Shown here piece by piece: positions 15,077-24,018 of a DNA stretch of 41,030 bases. The stretch is from assembly GCA_964230605.1 (NCBI GenBank), contig CAXRIN010000011.1:1-41030 (forward strand). The letters are read 5' to 3'. The translations under genes were made by a program, and so were the position numbers. Position 1 is the stretch's first letter. The number at the start of each line of letters is the position of its first letter. The DNA comes from GCA-002722245 sp964230605. GTDB taxonomy: Bacteria > Bacteroidota > Bacteroidia > Flavobacteriales_C > GCA-002722245. The notes beneath the pieces were generated by a model, which was given only the letters and a program-made list of their open reading frames with translations, was not told where the DNA came from and searched no databases.

Positions 15077-16450
15077 TTAAATCATTCCAACAGAAGAAGA
15101 TTCACTAAGCGAAGATTCTCCTCTTACTTTTCCTGTTTTCATTAAACCATCGTAATGGCTCATTAATAAGTAACCATCAACTTGCTGCAGTGTATCTAAA
15201 ACAACACTAACCATAATTAAAAGTGATGTACCTCCGAAAAAGTATGAAAAAGAATCATTTACCTGAGCCATTCTAGCAAAAACAGGTAAGATGGCAATCA
15301 TAGCCAAGAAGACAGCTCCTGGGAACATAATTTTTGACATGATACCATCAATATAATCCGCAGTTTCATTACCTGGTTTTACTCCAGGAATAAAAGCCCC
15401 TTGTTTTTTGAAATCCTCAGCCATTTGCCTTGGATTAACAACCATTGCAGTATAGAAATAAGTCATTACAACAATTAAAATTGCTGTTGTAAGATTATAC
15501 CAAACAGAATTAGGATTTCCAATCTCTTGCATAACACCTCTCGCTCCTTCACCTAAGAAATCAGAACTTGCTAAACCTGTAGGCAAAAACATAATTGCCT
15601 GCGCAAAGATGATAGGCATTACACCTGCCATAGCGATTTTTAAAGGTAAGTATCTTCTTCCTCCTCCTTGAACTTTATTAATAGCGCCTCCGGCAACCAT
15701 TTGTTTAGGATATTCTAAAGGAACTTTTCTTACAGCTTTTACTATTGCAATAGTAAATAAAACTATAAAGAACCAAGCAATAAATTCAACAATAAGGAAA
15801 ATAGAACGACCACCGGCAGCATCACCTGCAAATGCCTCCTTAAATTCTCCTAATATCGCTACAGGCAATTTTGTTAATATTCCTACAGTAATAAGTAATG
15901 AAACACCGTTTCCAATACCTTTCTCTGTAATTTTTTCACCTAACCACATTAAAAATAATGTAGCAGATACCATGATTGCAACAGAGGTAAACATGAATAA
16001 AAAGTTATCATTCACGATAGCCCCTTTAGCACCTACATACATTCTTAAATATGCTGGAGCTTGAAAAGCCGTAACAGCAATAGTTAGGAATTTAGTATAA
16101 GTCTGCATTTTCTTTCTACCGCTCTCACCTTCTTTTTGAAGTTTTTGGAACTGCGGAACAGCCATTCCCAAAAGCTGAATTACTATAGAAGCTGTGATGT
16201 ATGGCATAATCCCTAATGCAAAAATTGAAGCATTGGAGAAAGCACCTCCAGAAAATTGATTAATTAGATCTGTCCAATCATTCCCAGACTTTGACTCTAC
16301 AGCCTTCGAAAGAATATCAGAGTCAATACCTGGAAGTAATATTTGAGTACCTGCAACATATACTAATAGAAATAAAACAGTATTGAGGATTCGCGTACGC
16401 AAATCCTCAATAGCCCAAATATTCTTTAACTTTTGAATAATGTTATTCAT
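15077..16450 (-). CDS. secY: Protein translocase subunit SecY
   Basis: Channel-forming subunit of the Sec translocon in the inner membrane. The 457 residues give about ten membrane segments. The start shows the typical N-terminus (NTVLFLLVYVAGTQILLPGI), the plug-region sequence FSGGAFSNASIFALGIMPYI and the cytoplasmic loop GGGRRYLPLKIAMAGVMPII. It is 5 bp downstream of rplO, the usual spc-operon arrangement. Confidence 0.97.
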   Translation of the reverse strand: MNNIIQKLKNIWAIEDLRTRILNTVLFLLVYVAGTQILLPGIDSDILSKAVESKSGNDWTDLINQFSGGAFSNASIFALGIMPYITASIVIQLLGMAVPQFQKLQKEGESGRKKMQTYTKFLTIAVTAFQAPAYLRMYVGAKGAIVNDNFLFMFTSVAIMVSATLFLMWLGEKITEKGIGNGVSLLITVGILTKLPVAILGEFKEAFAGDAAGGRSIFLIVEFIAWFFIVLFTIAIVKAVRKVPLEYPKQMVAGGAINKVQGGGRRYLPLKIAMAGVMPIIFAQAIMFLPTGLASSDFLGEGARGVMQEIGNPNSVWYNLTTAILIVVMTYFYTAMVVNPRQMAEDFKKQGAFIPGVKPGNETADYIDGIMSKIMFPGAVFLAMIAILPVFARMAQVNDSFSYFFGGTSLLIMVSVVLDTLQQVDGYLLMSHYDGLMKTGKVRGESSLSESSSVGMI

Positions 16451-16455
16451 AATTA

Positions 16456-16902
16456 TTATGCAATAGTAGCCGAACCACCTTTTGCTTCAATAGCTTCTTT
16501 TGCAGATGCTGAGAACGCGTGAGCAGTTACATTAATCTTATCACTTAATTCTCCTGTTCCTAAAACTTTGATTAATTCGTTTTTAGACGCTAAACCATTT
16601 TCTACGAAAACAGCTGGAGTAAAGTCAGAAATACCTTTTGAAGAAGAAAGACCTTGTATCAAACCTAGGTTAACAGCCTTATATTCAACTCTATTAGGAT
16701 TTTTAAATCCGAATTTAGGTAATCTTCTTTGGATAGGTTGCTGACCACCCTCGAAACCAATCTTTCTAGAATAACCAGAACGAGATTTAGCTCCTTTGTG
16801 CCCTCTTGTAGAAGTAGCTCCTCTACCTGAACCTTGTCCTCTACCAATTCTTTTATCAGATTTAGTAGCTCCGCTTGCTGGTTTTAAATTATTAAGTTGC
16901 AT
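16456..16902 (-). CDS. rplO: 50S ribosomal protein L15
   Basis: Late large-subunit assembly protein. The 148 residues begin MQLNNLKPASGATKSDKRIG and have the Gly/Arg-rich N-terminal extension (GRGQGSGRGATSTRGHKGAK) and QRRLPKFGFKN. It lies between rpmD and secY. Confidence 0.98.
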   Translation of the reverse strand: MQLNNLKPASGATKSDKRIGRGQGSGRGATSTRGHKGAKSRSGYSRKIGFEGGQQPIQRRLPKFGFKNPNRVEYKAVNLGLIQGLSSSKGISDFTPAVFVENGLASKNELIKVLGTGELSDKINVTAHAFSASAKEAIEAKGGSATIA

Positions 16903-16918
16903 TGTAAATTTTCTTTAA

Positions 16919-17095
16919 TTATTTCTCAACCTTTACTAAATGTTCTACCGCTCTAACCATTCCAAGTATTTGAGGGTTTTCCTCTTTTTCAACAGTTTGG
17001 TTAAGCTTTGAAATTCCTAAAGCTTTTAATGTATCCTTTTGTCTTTTTGGATAATTAATAGCGCTTCTAACTTGAGTGATTTTAATCTTCGCCAT
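16919..17095 (-). CDS. rpmD: 50S ribosomal protein L30
   Basis: Read directly from the sequence: 58 residues beginning MAKIKITQVRSAINYPKRQK and ending MVRAVEHLVKVEK. The alternating basic pattern and the LGISKLNQTV segment match L30. It fills the gap between rpsE (10 bp upstream) and rplO (16 bp downstream), exactly where the spc operon carries rpmD. Confidence 0.95.
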   Translation of the reverse strand: MAKIKITQVRSAINYPKRQKDTLKALGISKLNQTVEKEENPQILGMVRAVEHLVKVEK

Positions 17096-17105
17096 GTTTA
17101 TTTAA

Positions 17106-17624
17106 TTAACCGTTGAACACTTTATCTAATTTAACTCCTCTTGTTTGAGCAACAGCGATAGGTGATCTTAATTCACTTAAAGCAGCAATAGTTGCTTTTA
17201 CAACATTGTGAGGGTTAGAAGAACCTTTTGATTTAGCTAATACATTCTTAACACCAGCAGACTCTAAAACAGCTCTCATAGCACCTCCAGCAATAACTCC
17301 AGTACCGGACGCAGCAGGCTTCATGAAAACTCTTGCCCCTGAGAATGTACTTTCTTGCTCATGAGGGATAGTACCCTTATAGATAGGAACTTGAATTAAA
17401 TTCTTCTTTCCTTCATCAATAGCTTTTGTAATAGCCTCAGTAACCTCATTAGCTTTACCTAAACCATGTCCTACAATTCCATCTTCGTTACCAACTACAA
17501 CAATAGCCGCGAATGAGAAGTGACGTCCACCTTTAGTTACTTTAGTTACTCTATTAATAGCTACTAAACGATCTTTTAATTCGATTTCGCTTGATCTAAC
17601 TTTATTTTCGTTATTCTTTGCCAT
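17106..17624 (-). CDS. rpsE: 30S ribosomal protein S5
   Basis: Small-subunit protein involved in decoding fidelity and mRNA unwinding. The 172 residues hold the double-stranded-RNA-binding-like N-domain (LKDRLVAINRVTKVTKGGRH and FAAIVVVGNEDGIVGHGLGK) and the C-domain with GGAMRAVLESAGVKNVLAKS. It follows rplR by 6 bp. Confidence 0.98.
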   Translation of the reverse strand: MAKNNENKVRSSEIELKDRLVAINRVTKVTKGGRHFSFAAIVVVGNEDGIVGHGLGKANEVTEAITKAIDEGKKNLIQVPIYKGTIPHEQESTFSGARVFMKPAASGTGVIAGGAMRAVLESAGVKNVLAKSKGSSNPHNVVKATIAALSELRSPIAVAQTRGVKLDKVFNG

Positions 17625-17630
17625 CTCTTA

Positions 17631-17984
17631 TTAGAATTTTAATCCACCTTCTCTAGCGCCTTCAGCTAATGCCTTAACTCTTCCGTGGTATAAGTATCCA
17701 TTTCTATCAAAAACTACTTGAGCAATTCCAGCTGCGATAGCTTTTTCAGCTGCTTTTTTTCCAACAGCAGTAGCCAACTCAACTTTTGATCCTTTTGCGT
17801 CAAAATCTTTATCGCTAGATGAAGTAGAAACTAATGTTTTACCAGCTAAATCATCGATTAACTGAACATATATTTCTTTATTACTTCTGAATACAGACAT
17901 CCTTGGTCTATCAGCAGTACCTTCAACTTTTTTTCTAATACTCGCTTTAATACGAGTTCTTCTTGCTTCTTTACTAGTTGCCAT
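17631..17984 (-). CDS. rplR: 50S ribosomal protein L18
   Basis: 5S rRNA-binding protein of the central protuberance. The 117 residues include RPRMSVFRSNKEIYVQLIDD and the C-terminal FDRNGYLYHGRVKALAEGAR typical of L18. It is 14 bp downstream of rplF. Confidence 0.98.
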   Translation of the reverse strand: MATSKEARRTRIKASIRKKVEGTADRPRMSVFRSNKEIYVQLIDDLAGKTLVSTSSSDKDFDAKGSKVELATAVGKKAAEKAIAAGIAQVVFDRNGYLYHGRVKALAEGAREGGLKF

Positions 17985-17998
17985 AACTAAATCTATTA

Positions 17999-18544
17999 TT
18001 AAGCAGACTTACCAGCCTTTCTTCTAATTTGTTCACCAACGAATTTAATACCTTTTCCTTTGTAAGGTTCAGGTTTTCTAAGCGATCTCAACTTCGCTGC
18101 TACTTGACCAACTAACTGCTTATCAACAGAAGTAAAAGTAACAATAGGAGGTTGACCTTTTGATTGCTCAGCTTCCACTTTAACCTCTGGAGGTAAAGAG
18201 AAAACAACATTGTGTGAGAATCCTAAATTCATCTCTAATTGTTGCCCAGTAACTTTCGCTCTGAAACCAACACCAATAAGCTCTTGCTTTATTGTGAAAC
18301 CTTCAGACACACCAACAACCATATTGTTGATTAAAGATCTATATAATCCATGTTTAGATTTTAGGTCTTTTGACTCGTCAGCACTTTTAACAAGAACCTC
18401 GTTATCTGCTACTTCAACAGTAATCCCTTCCGCAATTTCTTGCTTTAGTTCTCCTAACTTTCCTTTAACAGTAACTTCACCATTGTTGAAATTTACTTCA
18501 ACACCTGAAGGTAAAGCAACTGGAGCATTTCCTATTCTTGACAT
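17999..18544 (-). CDS. rplF: 50S ribosomal protein L6
   Basis: Large-subunit protein near the factor-binding centre. The 181 residues start MSRIGNAPVALPSGVEV and contain two repeated L6 domains; the second ends with RKPEPYKGKGIKFVGEQIRR, the family signature. It lies 12 bp downstream of rpsH. Confidence 0.98.
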   Translation of the reverse strand: MSRIGNAPVALPSGVEVNFNNGEVTVKGKLGELKQEIAEGITVEVADNEVLVKSADESKDLKSKHGLYRSLINNMVVGVSEGFTIKQELIGVGFRAKVTGQQLEMNLGFSHNVVFSLPPEVKVEAEQSKGQPPIVTFTSVDKQLVGQVAAKLRSLRKPEPYKGKGIKFVGEQIRRKAGKSA

Positions 18545-18556
18545 CTCTTTAAATCT

Positions 18557-18958
18557 TTAGTATACGTGACACAATACTTCTCCACCTACGTTTTCATTTC
18601 TAGCTTCTTTATCGGTAATTACACCTTTTGAAGTCGAAAGAATCGCAATACCTAATCCATTTAATACTCTTGGTAACTCTTTAGCACCAGTATATGCTCT
18701 TGAACCTGGAGTAGAAATTCTTTTCAAAACTTTAATAGCTGGAGTTTTAGTTTTCAAGTCGTATTTTAAAGCGATCTTGATATTACCCTGTGGTCCATTT
18801 TCATCTTCGAACTTGTAGTTCAAAATGTATCCTTTATCAAACAAGATTTTAGTAATTTCCTTCTTAATATTAGATGCAGGAACATCAACAACTCTATGCT
18901 TAGCAGCAATAGCGTTTCTTAATCTTGTTAAATAATCTGCTATAGGATCCGTATTCAT
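18557..18958 (-). CDS. rpsH: 30S ribosomal protein S8
   Basis: 16S rRNA central-domain binder, and in many bacteria the translational repressor of the spc operon. The 133 residues begin MNTDPIADYLTRLRNAI and end with LNGLGIAILSTSKGVITDKE and ARNENVGGEVLCHVY, the conserved C-terminal block. Regulation by this S8 is known for the family but not shown here. Confidence 0.98.
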   Translation of the reverse strand: MNTDPIADYLTRLRNAIAAKHRVVDVPASNIKKEITKILFDKGYILNYKFEDENGPQGNIKIALKYDLKTKTPAIKVLKRISTPGSRAYTGAKELPRVLNGLGIAILSTSKGVITDKEARNENVGGEVLCHVY

Positions 18959-18987
18959 AACTTAATCTTTTTCTCTTAAACAATTAA

Positions 18988-19257
18988 TTACCAACTTGCC
19001 TTCTTAACACCTGGAATCAGACCATTGTTAGCCATTTCTCTAAACTGGATTCTAGATAATCCAAATTGTCTCATGTAACCTTTAGGACGACCAGTGATTT
19101 TACATCTATTGTGCATTCTGATCGGCATAGAGTTTCTAGGAAGCTTTTGTAATGCATCGTAATCTCCAGCTTCTTTTAAAGCTTTTCTTTTCTCAGCGTA
19201 TTTTTCAACCAGTTTAGCTCTTTTCACCTCTCTGGCTTTCATTGATTCCTTTGCCAT
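18988..19257 (-). CDS. rpsN: 30S ribosomal protein S14 (zinc-free form)
   Basis: Small-subunit head protein of 89 residues. It is the longer form without the CxxC pairs of the short zinc-binding S14; only one Cys is present (RCKITGRPKGYMRQFGLSRI). The C-terminus NNGLIPGVKKASW is canonical. It follows rplE by 7 bp. Confidence 0.97.
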   Translation of the reverse strand: MAKESMKAREVKRAKLVEKYAEKRKALKEAGDYDALQKLPRNSMPIRMHNRCKITGRPKGYMRQFGLSRIQFREMANNGLIPGVKKASW

Positions 19258-19264
19258 GACTCAA

Positions 19265-19822
19265 TTAGTTTTTAATGTTTTTAAATGGAACTCCAAATTC
19301 TTTTAATAAAGCATATCCTTCCTCATCTGTTTCAGCAGTAGTAACGAAAGTGATATCCATTCCTAAAATTTTATCTACTTTATCGATATCTATTTCAGGG
19401 AAAATGATATGTTCTTTAATTCCTAATGTGTAGTTTCCTCTTGAATCAAACTTGAAGTTAACCCCTCTAAAGTCTCTAACACGAGGAAGTGCTACAGCAA
19501 CTAAACGCTCGAAGAATTCATACATCCCTTGACCTCTAAGTGTAACCTTAGCTCCAATAGGCATGTTTTTTCTTAATTTAAAAGTAGAAACATCCTTTTT
19601 AGAGTAACATGTTACTGCTTTTTGACCAGCGATAGATGATAATTGCTTTACAGCATTTTCAACTAATCTTTTGTCTGCAACACCATCACCGATACCTTGG
19701 TTGATTACTATTTTCTCCAACTTTGGCACCTGCATAACATTCTTATAGTTAAACTGCTCTTTTAAAGCAGGAACTACTTTATCGTCGTATTGCTTTTTAA
19801 AATTTGGTACGTACTGTTCCAT
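19265..19822 (-). CDS. rplE: 50S ribosomal protein L5
   Basis: 5S rRNA-binding protein contacting the P-site tRNA. The 185 residues include MQVPKLEKIVINQGIGDGV, LRKNMPIGAKVTLRGQGMY and the C-terminal block with GMDITFVTTAETDEEGYALL. The start codon overlaps the rplX stop by one base (TAATG), so translation of the two is coupled. Confidence 0.98.
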   Translation of the reverse strand: MEQYVPNFKKQYDDKVVPALKEQFNYKNVMQVPKLEKIVINQGIGDGVADKRLVENAVKQLSSIAGQKAVTCYSKKDVSTFKLRKNMPIGAKVTLRGQGMYEFFERLVAVALPRVRDFRGVNFKFDSRGNYTLGIKEHIIFPEIDIDKVDKILGMDITFVTTAETDEEGYALLKEFGVPFKNIKN

Positions 19823-20133
19823 TAGTCTAAAATCTTATCAGTTTTTTTAGCGTATCTCTTTATTTCACCGTCCACAACTTTTCTTCCAACTCTAGAGGTA
19901 GCATCACCATCTAATAGCATCACGTTGGAAATTTGAATTGGAGCCTCACTTTCAACAATTCCTCCTTGTGGGTTTTGAGCAGAAGGTTTAGTGTGCTTTT
20001 TTACTTTATTCACACCAGCTACGATAACTTTATTTTCAGCAACTAAAACCTTTAAGATTTCACCTGTTGATCCTTTATCGTTACCAGTAATAACCTTTAC
20101 TGTATCTCCTTTCTTTAATTTTAACTTCGCCAT
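19822..20133 (-). CDS. rplX: 50S ribosomal protein L24
   Basis: Early assembly-initiator protein of the large subunit. The 103 residues start with a KOW motif (KLKLKKGDTVKVITGNDKGS) followed by VAGVNKVKKHTKPSAQNPQG. It is 11 bp downstream of rplN and overlaps rplE by one base. Confidence 0.98.
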   Translation of the reverse strand: MAKLKLKKGDTVKVITGNDKGSTGEILKVLVAENKVIVAGVNKVKKHTKPSAQNPQGGIVESEAPIQISNVMLLDGDATSRVGRKVVDGEIKRYAKKTDKILD

Positions 20134-20144
20134 TGTTAAATATT

Positions 20145-20513
20145 TTATAGTACCTCAGGTGCTAATGAAACAATTTTCATAAAATCTTTCTCACGTAACT
20201 CTCTGGCAACAGGTCCAAAAATACGTGTACCTCTCATTTCTCCAGCGGCATTAAGTAAAACAACTGCGTTATCATCAAATCTGATGTAAGATCCATCAGC
20301 TCTTCTAACTTCTTTTGCAGTTCTAACAACTACTGCTTTCGCAACAGCTCCTTTTTTTACGTTACCTGCAGGCATTGCTTTCTTTACAGAAACAACAATT
20401 TTATCACCAATAGTAGCATATCTTTTTTTAGTACCACCTAAAACTCTGATACATAATGCTTCTTTAGCACCACTGTTGTCCGCAACTTTACACCTAGATT
20501 CTTGTTGTATCAT
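20145..20513 (-). CDS. rplN: 50S ribosomal protein L14
   Basis: Large-subunit beta-barrel protein that forms an intersubunit bridge and is the binding site of the silencing factor RsfS. The 122 residues begin MIQQESRCKVADNSGAKEAL and contain RADGSYIRFDDNAVVLLNAA and GTRIFGPVARELRE. Length and motifs are standard. Confidence 0.98.
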   Translation of the reverse strand: MIQQESRCKVADNSGAKEALCIRVLGGTKKRYATIGDKIVVSVKKAMPAGNVKKGAVAKAVVVRTAKEVRRADGSYIRFDDNAVVLLNAAGEMRGTRIFGPVARELREKDFMKIVSLAPEVL

Positions 20514-20543
20514 GACTAAATATTAATCTTCTTAATCAAAAAA

Positions 20544-20801
20544 TTATTTCGCTTTCTCAAGGATTTCAACCAAACGCCAGTTTTTTGTCTTGCTTAGTGG
20601 TCTTGTTTCCATGATTTTTACAGTATCACCAACATTACATTCCTCTTTTTCATCATGAGCAACGAATTTGTTAGTTTGCTTTACGAATTTACCATACTTC
20701 TCGTGCTTCTGTTTTCTTTCAATAGAAACAACGATTGATTTATTCATAGAAGTACTAGTAACAATTCCTATTCTTTCTTTTCTTAAATTTCTTGTAGACA
20801 T
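20544..20801 (-). CDS. rpsQ: 30S ribosomal protein S17
   Basis: OB-fold protein that binds 16S rRNA early in assembly. The 85 residues include RKERIGIVTSTSMNKSIVVS and the C-terminal VKIMETRPLSKTKNWRLVEI, both standard. It lies between rpmC and rplN. Confidence 0.98.
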   Translation of the reverse strand: MSTRNLRKERIGIVTSTSMNKSIVVSIERKQKHEKYGKFVKQTNKFVAHDEKEECNVGDTVKIMETRPLSKTKNWRLVEILEKAK

Positions 20802-20822
20802 AGTTTAAAATTTTACTAGAGC

Positions 20823-21014
20823 CTAAGCTTGCTCTTTTTCGTTAAGAACTGTTTTTAATCTAGCAACTAATCTTCTTGTAGTTTTAATAACTACTGGATT
20901 TTCAACTGGTGAAACAGCATGGCTTAACTGTAAGTTTTCCAAAGCTTTAGTTTCCTCAGCAATCTTTGCCTTTAAATCCTCAACTGATAACTCTCTAATT
21001 TCTGCAGCTTTCAT
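20823..21014 (-). CDS. rpmC: 50S ribosomal protein L29
   Basis: Two-helix protein at the tunnel exit that helps dock trigger factor and SRP. The 63 residues begin MKAAEIRELSVEDLKAKIAE and end with NPVVIKTTRRLVARLKTVLN and EKEQA, a standard L29. It is 12 bp downstream of rplP. Confidence 0.97.
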   Translation of the reverse strand: MKAAEIRELSVEDLKAKIAEETKALENLQLSHAVSPVENPVVIKTTRRLVARLKTVLNEKEQA

Positions 21015-21026
21015 CTCTAATTATAT

Positions 21027-21452
21027 TTAAGCTTGATAATCTCTTCTAACAATAAATTTAGTCTTCACTGGTAATTTTTGTGCCGCCAATCTTAATGCTT
21101 CTTGAGCAATATTTAATGGCACACCATCAGCTTCGAACAAAATTTTCCCAGGTTTAACAGGAGCAACCCAATACTCTGGAGAACCTTTACCTTTACCCAT
21201 CCTTACTTCAGCAGGCTTTTTAGTAATAGGTTTGTCAGGAAAGATTCTAATCCAAATTTGACCTTCTCTCTTCATGTATCTTGTTACAGCAACACGAGCA
21301 GCCTCAATCTGTCTACTAGTAATCCAACCTTGATCCAATGTCTTAATACCAAAAGATCCAAAAGCAATTTGAGAACCTCTGTGAGAAACACCTTTCTCAT
21401 TACCTTTCCCTTTCTGAACCTTTCTATATTTTACTCTTTTTGGAGATAACAT
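21027..21452 (-). CDS. rplP: 50S ribosomal protein L16
   Basis: Large-subunit protein that organises the A-site region. The 141 residues start MLSPKRVKYRKVQKGKGNEK and contain GSQIAFGSFGIKTLDQGWIT, RMGKGKGSPEYWVAPVKPGK and IAQEALRLAAQKLPVKTKF. The Arg hydroxylated in some bacteria lies within the IRIFPDKPITKKPAEVRMG region. Confidence 0.98.
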   Translation of the reverse strand: MLSPKRVKYRKVQKGKGNEKGVSHRGSQIAFGSFGIKTLDQGWITSRQIEAARVAVTRYMKREGQIWIRIFPDKPITKKPAEVRMGKGKGSPEYWVAPVKPGKILFEADGVPLNIAQEALRLAAQKLPVKTKFIVRRDYQA

Positions 21453-21477
21453 CTCTTAAAATTTTAACAGTGAATAA

Positions 21478-22182
21478 TTAACGTCTTTTCTTTACTTTGA
21501 ACTTTCCGCCTTTAGCTCCTTTGTTTTGAGTTTCAGCGCTAGGAGTAAGATCAACTTTACCGTAAACCTCTCCTTTACAAATCCAAACTTTAACACCTAA
21601 TCTACCATAAGTAGTATGTGCTTCAGACCAACAGTAATCTACATCGGCACGGAAAGTATGTAACGGAATTCTTCCCTCCTTTTTCATTTCTGTACGAGCC
21701 ATTTCAGCACCATTCAAACGTCCAGCAACTTGAACTTTAATCCCTTCAGCACCCATTCTCATTGCAGAAGCAACAGCCATTTTCATCGCTCTTCTGAAAG
21801 AAATTCTTCCTTCAATTTGACGACAAATGCTATCAGCAACAAGTTTTGCATCTAACTCAGGTCTCTTAATTTCAAAGATGTTGATTTGAACCTCTTTTCC
21901 AGTTAGTTTCTTAATCTCCTCTTTTAACTTGTCAACTTCCTGTCCACCTTTACCAATGATAATCCCTGGTCTTGCAGTATGGATAGTAATAGAAATTAAC
22001 TTTAATGTTCTTTCGATTACGATTTTAGAAACAGAAGCCTTCGCTAAACGAGCTCTGATATAGTCTCTGATTTTTGAATCTTCGTAAATTTTGTCAGCAT
22101 AGTTATTTCCACCATACCAATTTGAATCCCATCCACGAACGATTCCTAATCTATTTCCTATAGGGTTTGTCTTTTGTCCCAT
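21478..22182 (-). CDS. rpsC: 30S ribosomal protein S3
   Basis: Small-subunit protein lining the mRNA entry tunnel. The 234 residues open MGQKTNPIGNRLGIVRGWDS. The KH domain includes the GIIIGKGGQEVD loop, and the C-terminal domain has SFRRAMKMAVASAMRMGAEG and HTFRADVDYCWSEAHTTYGR. It lies 15 bp downstream of rplV. Confidence 0.98.
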   Translation of the reverse strand: MGQKTNPIGNRLGIVRGWDSNWYGGNNYADKIYEDSKIRDYIRARLAKASVSKIVIERTLKLISITIHTARPGIIIGKGGQEVDKLKEEIKKLTGKEVQINIFEIKRPELDAKLVADSICRQIEGRISFRRAMKMAVASAMRMGAEGIKVQVAGRLNGAEMARTEMKKEGRIPLHTFRADVDYCWSEAHTTYGRLGVKVWICKGEVYGKVDLTPSAETQNKGAKGGKFKVKKRR

Positions 22183-22197
22183 TACTTAAACTCTTTC

Positions 22198-22590
22198 TTA
22201 ATTAATTTTATCTACAAATAACGTAACGTGATTCGAACGCTTTCTAACTCTGTGAGCTCTTCCCTGAGGAGCAGGCTGAATTCTTTTAAGCATTCTAGCT
22301 GAATCAACTGCGATATTACTAATCTTCAACTCTCCGCTTTCTGGTGTTTCACCAGTTTTAGCTTCATAATTGTGAATAGCAGATTTTAATAGCTTTTCAA
22401 TTTTAGAAGCAGCTTCTTTGTTAGAGAACTGAAGAACTCCTAAAGCTTTATAAACTTCCATACCTCTAACTAAGTCAGCAACTAATCTCATCTTACGAGG
22501 AGAAGTTGGACAGTTATTCAACTTCGCAAAGTACTGAGACTTTTTTGCCTCTTTCGCCGCCTCTGCAGTATTTCTTTTTCTAGCACCCAT
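22198..22590 (-). CDS. rplV: 50S ribosomal protein L22
   Basis: Large-subunit protein whose hairpin lines the exit tunnel. The 130 residues include NNCPTSPRKMRLVADLVRGM and the beta-hairpin tip region KRIQPAPQGRAHRVRKRSNH, with no deletion in the tip that would suggest macrolide resistance. Confidence 0.97.
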   Translation of the reverse strand: MGARKRNTAEAAKEAKKSQYFAKLNNCPTSPRKMRLVADLVRGMEVYKALGVLQFSNKEAASKIEKLLKSAIHNYEAKTGETPESGELKISNIAVDSARMLKRIQPAPQGRAHRVRKRSNHVTLFVDKIN

Positions 22591-22615
22591 TTTTTAAAAT
22601 GTTTTGCTTAATTAA

Positions 22616-22888
22616 TTATTTTTTCTTCTTATCAGCTCCGTGACCTCTGTAAGTCCTAGTTGGAGCAAATTCACCTAACTTGTGTCCTACCATGTTTTCA
22701 GTTACATAAACAGGAATGAACTTATTTCCATTGTGAACACCGATTGTTAGTCCTAGGAAATCAGGAGTAATCATTGATGCTCTAGACCAAGTTTTGATAA
22801 CGTTTTTCTTTCCTGACTCTTGAGCCTCTACAACACGCTTTTGTAACTTATAATGTACAAATGGTGGTTTTTTAAGTGATCTAGCCAT
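22616..22888 (-). CDS. rpsS: 30S ribosomal protein S19
   Basis: Small-subunit head protein that forms a complex with S13. The 90 residues begin MARSLKKPPFVHYKLQKRV and contain IKTWSRASMITPDFLGLTIG and HKLGEFAPTRTYRGHGADKK, all canonical. Confidence 0.98.
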   Translation of the reverse strand: MARSLKKPPFVHYKLQKRVVEAQESGKKNVIKTWSRASMITPDFLGLTIGVHNGNKFIPVYVTENMVGHKLGEFAPTRTYRGHGADKKKK

Positions 22889-22895
22889 GTCTTAA

Positions 22896-23720
22896 TTATT
22901 TTTTACGCTTTTCAATAATGTACTTATCAGAGTATTTCTTTGGAGCTCTAGTTTTGTAACCTTTAGCAGGTAAACCTTTTCTAGATCTTGGATGTCCTCC
23001 AGATGAACGTCCTTCACCACCTCCCATTGGGTGATCAACAGGGTTCATAGCAACACCTCTTACTCTCGGTCTCCTACCTAACCATCTGCTTCTACCAGCT
23101 TTTCCAGATACTACTAACTGGTGGTCTGAATTAGAAACTGCTCCGATAGTAGCCGAACAAGAAACCATTACCTGACGAGTTTCACCAGATGGTAACTTTA
23201 ATGTAGCGTACTTTCCTTCTTTTGCTGCTAACTGAACATAAGATCCAGCAGATCTCGCTAACTTACCTCCTTGACCAGGTTGGAATTCAACATTATGTAC
23301 AACCGTTCCTAATGGGATTTCAGATAATGGTAATGAGTTTCCAACTTCAATTGGAGCACCTTTTCCAGCTTGAACTTTCGCACCAACTTCTAATCCGTTT
23401 GGAGCTAAGATGTAAGCCTTCTCACCATCAGCATAATATAGTAAAGCAATTCTTGCAGTTCTGTTTGGATCATACTCGATAGCCTTAACAGTAGCAGGAA
23501 CACTAACTTTAGTTCTTTTAAAATCGATCACACGGTATTTCTTCTTGTGACCTCCTCCAATATTACGAACAGTCATTCTTCCAGAAGCATTTCTACCTCC
23601 TGAACTTTTCTTTTTCGCAATTAAGCTTTTCTCAGGACTACTTTTCGTAACATCATCAAAAGTATCAGCTACTTTGTGTCTTTGTCCTGGTGTATTCGGT
23701 TTTAATTTCTTTAAACCCAT
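22896..23720 (-). CDS. rplB: 50S ribosomal protein L2
   Basis: Large-subunit core protein needed for subunit association and peptidyl transfer. The 274 residues are standard length. The C-terminal block VRGVAMNPVDHPMGGGEGRS carries the conserved His, followed by GGHPRSRKGLPAKGYKTR. It lies 4 bp downstream of rplW. Confidence 0.98.
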   Translation of the reverse strand: MGLKKLKPNTPGQRHKVADTFDDVTKSSPEKSLIAKKKSSGGRNASGRMTVRNIGGGHKKKYRVIDFKRTKVSVPATVKAIEYDPNRTARIALLYYADGEKAYILAPNGLEVGAKVQAGKGAPIEVGNSLPLSEIPLGTVVHNVEFQPGQGGKLARSAGSYVQLAAKEGKYATLKLPSGETRQVMVSCSATIGAVSNSDHQLVVSGKAGRSRWLGRRPRVRGVAMNPVDHPMGGGEGRSSGGHPRSRKGLPAKGYKTRAPKKYSDKYIIEKRKK

Positions 23721-23724
23721 CTTC

Positions 23725-24012
23725 TTAAATATTACCGTAAATATCTATTACTTCACCTTCTTTTAGAGTAACAATAGCTTTCTTGAAAGATGCTGTTCTA
23801 CCATCCATCGCCCAAGTTTTTCTGTTTCTCTTTGCTTTACCAGCGTAACGCATTGTGTTCACTGATTCAACTGTCACACCGTAAGTTGCTTCAACTGCTT
23901 TTTTGATTTGCACCTTATTAGCAGTGTTGTTTACGATGAATCCGTATCTTCCTAGTTTTTCTTCTAGGTTAGACATCTTTTCTGTTATAATTGGCTTAAC
24001 AATAACACTCAT
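23725..24012 (-). CDS. rplW: 50S ribosomal protein L23
   Basis: Tunnel-exit protein that docks trigger factor and SRP. The 95 residues include MSVIVKPIITEKMSNLEEKL, the loop region YGVTVESVNTMRYAGKAKRN and a C-terminus ending LKEGEVIDIYGNI. It follows rplD by 6 bp. Confidence 0.97.
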   Translation of the reverse strand: MSVIVKPIITEKMSNLEEKLGRYGFIVNNTANKVQIKKAVEATYGVTVESVNTMRYAGKAKRNRKTWAMDGRTASFKKAIVTLKEGEVIDIYGNI

Positions 24013-24018
24013 CTCTTA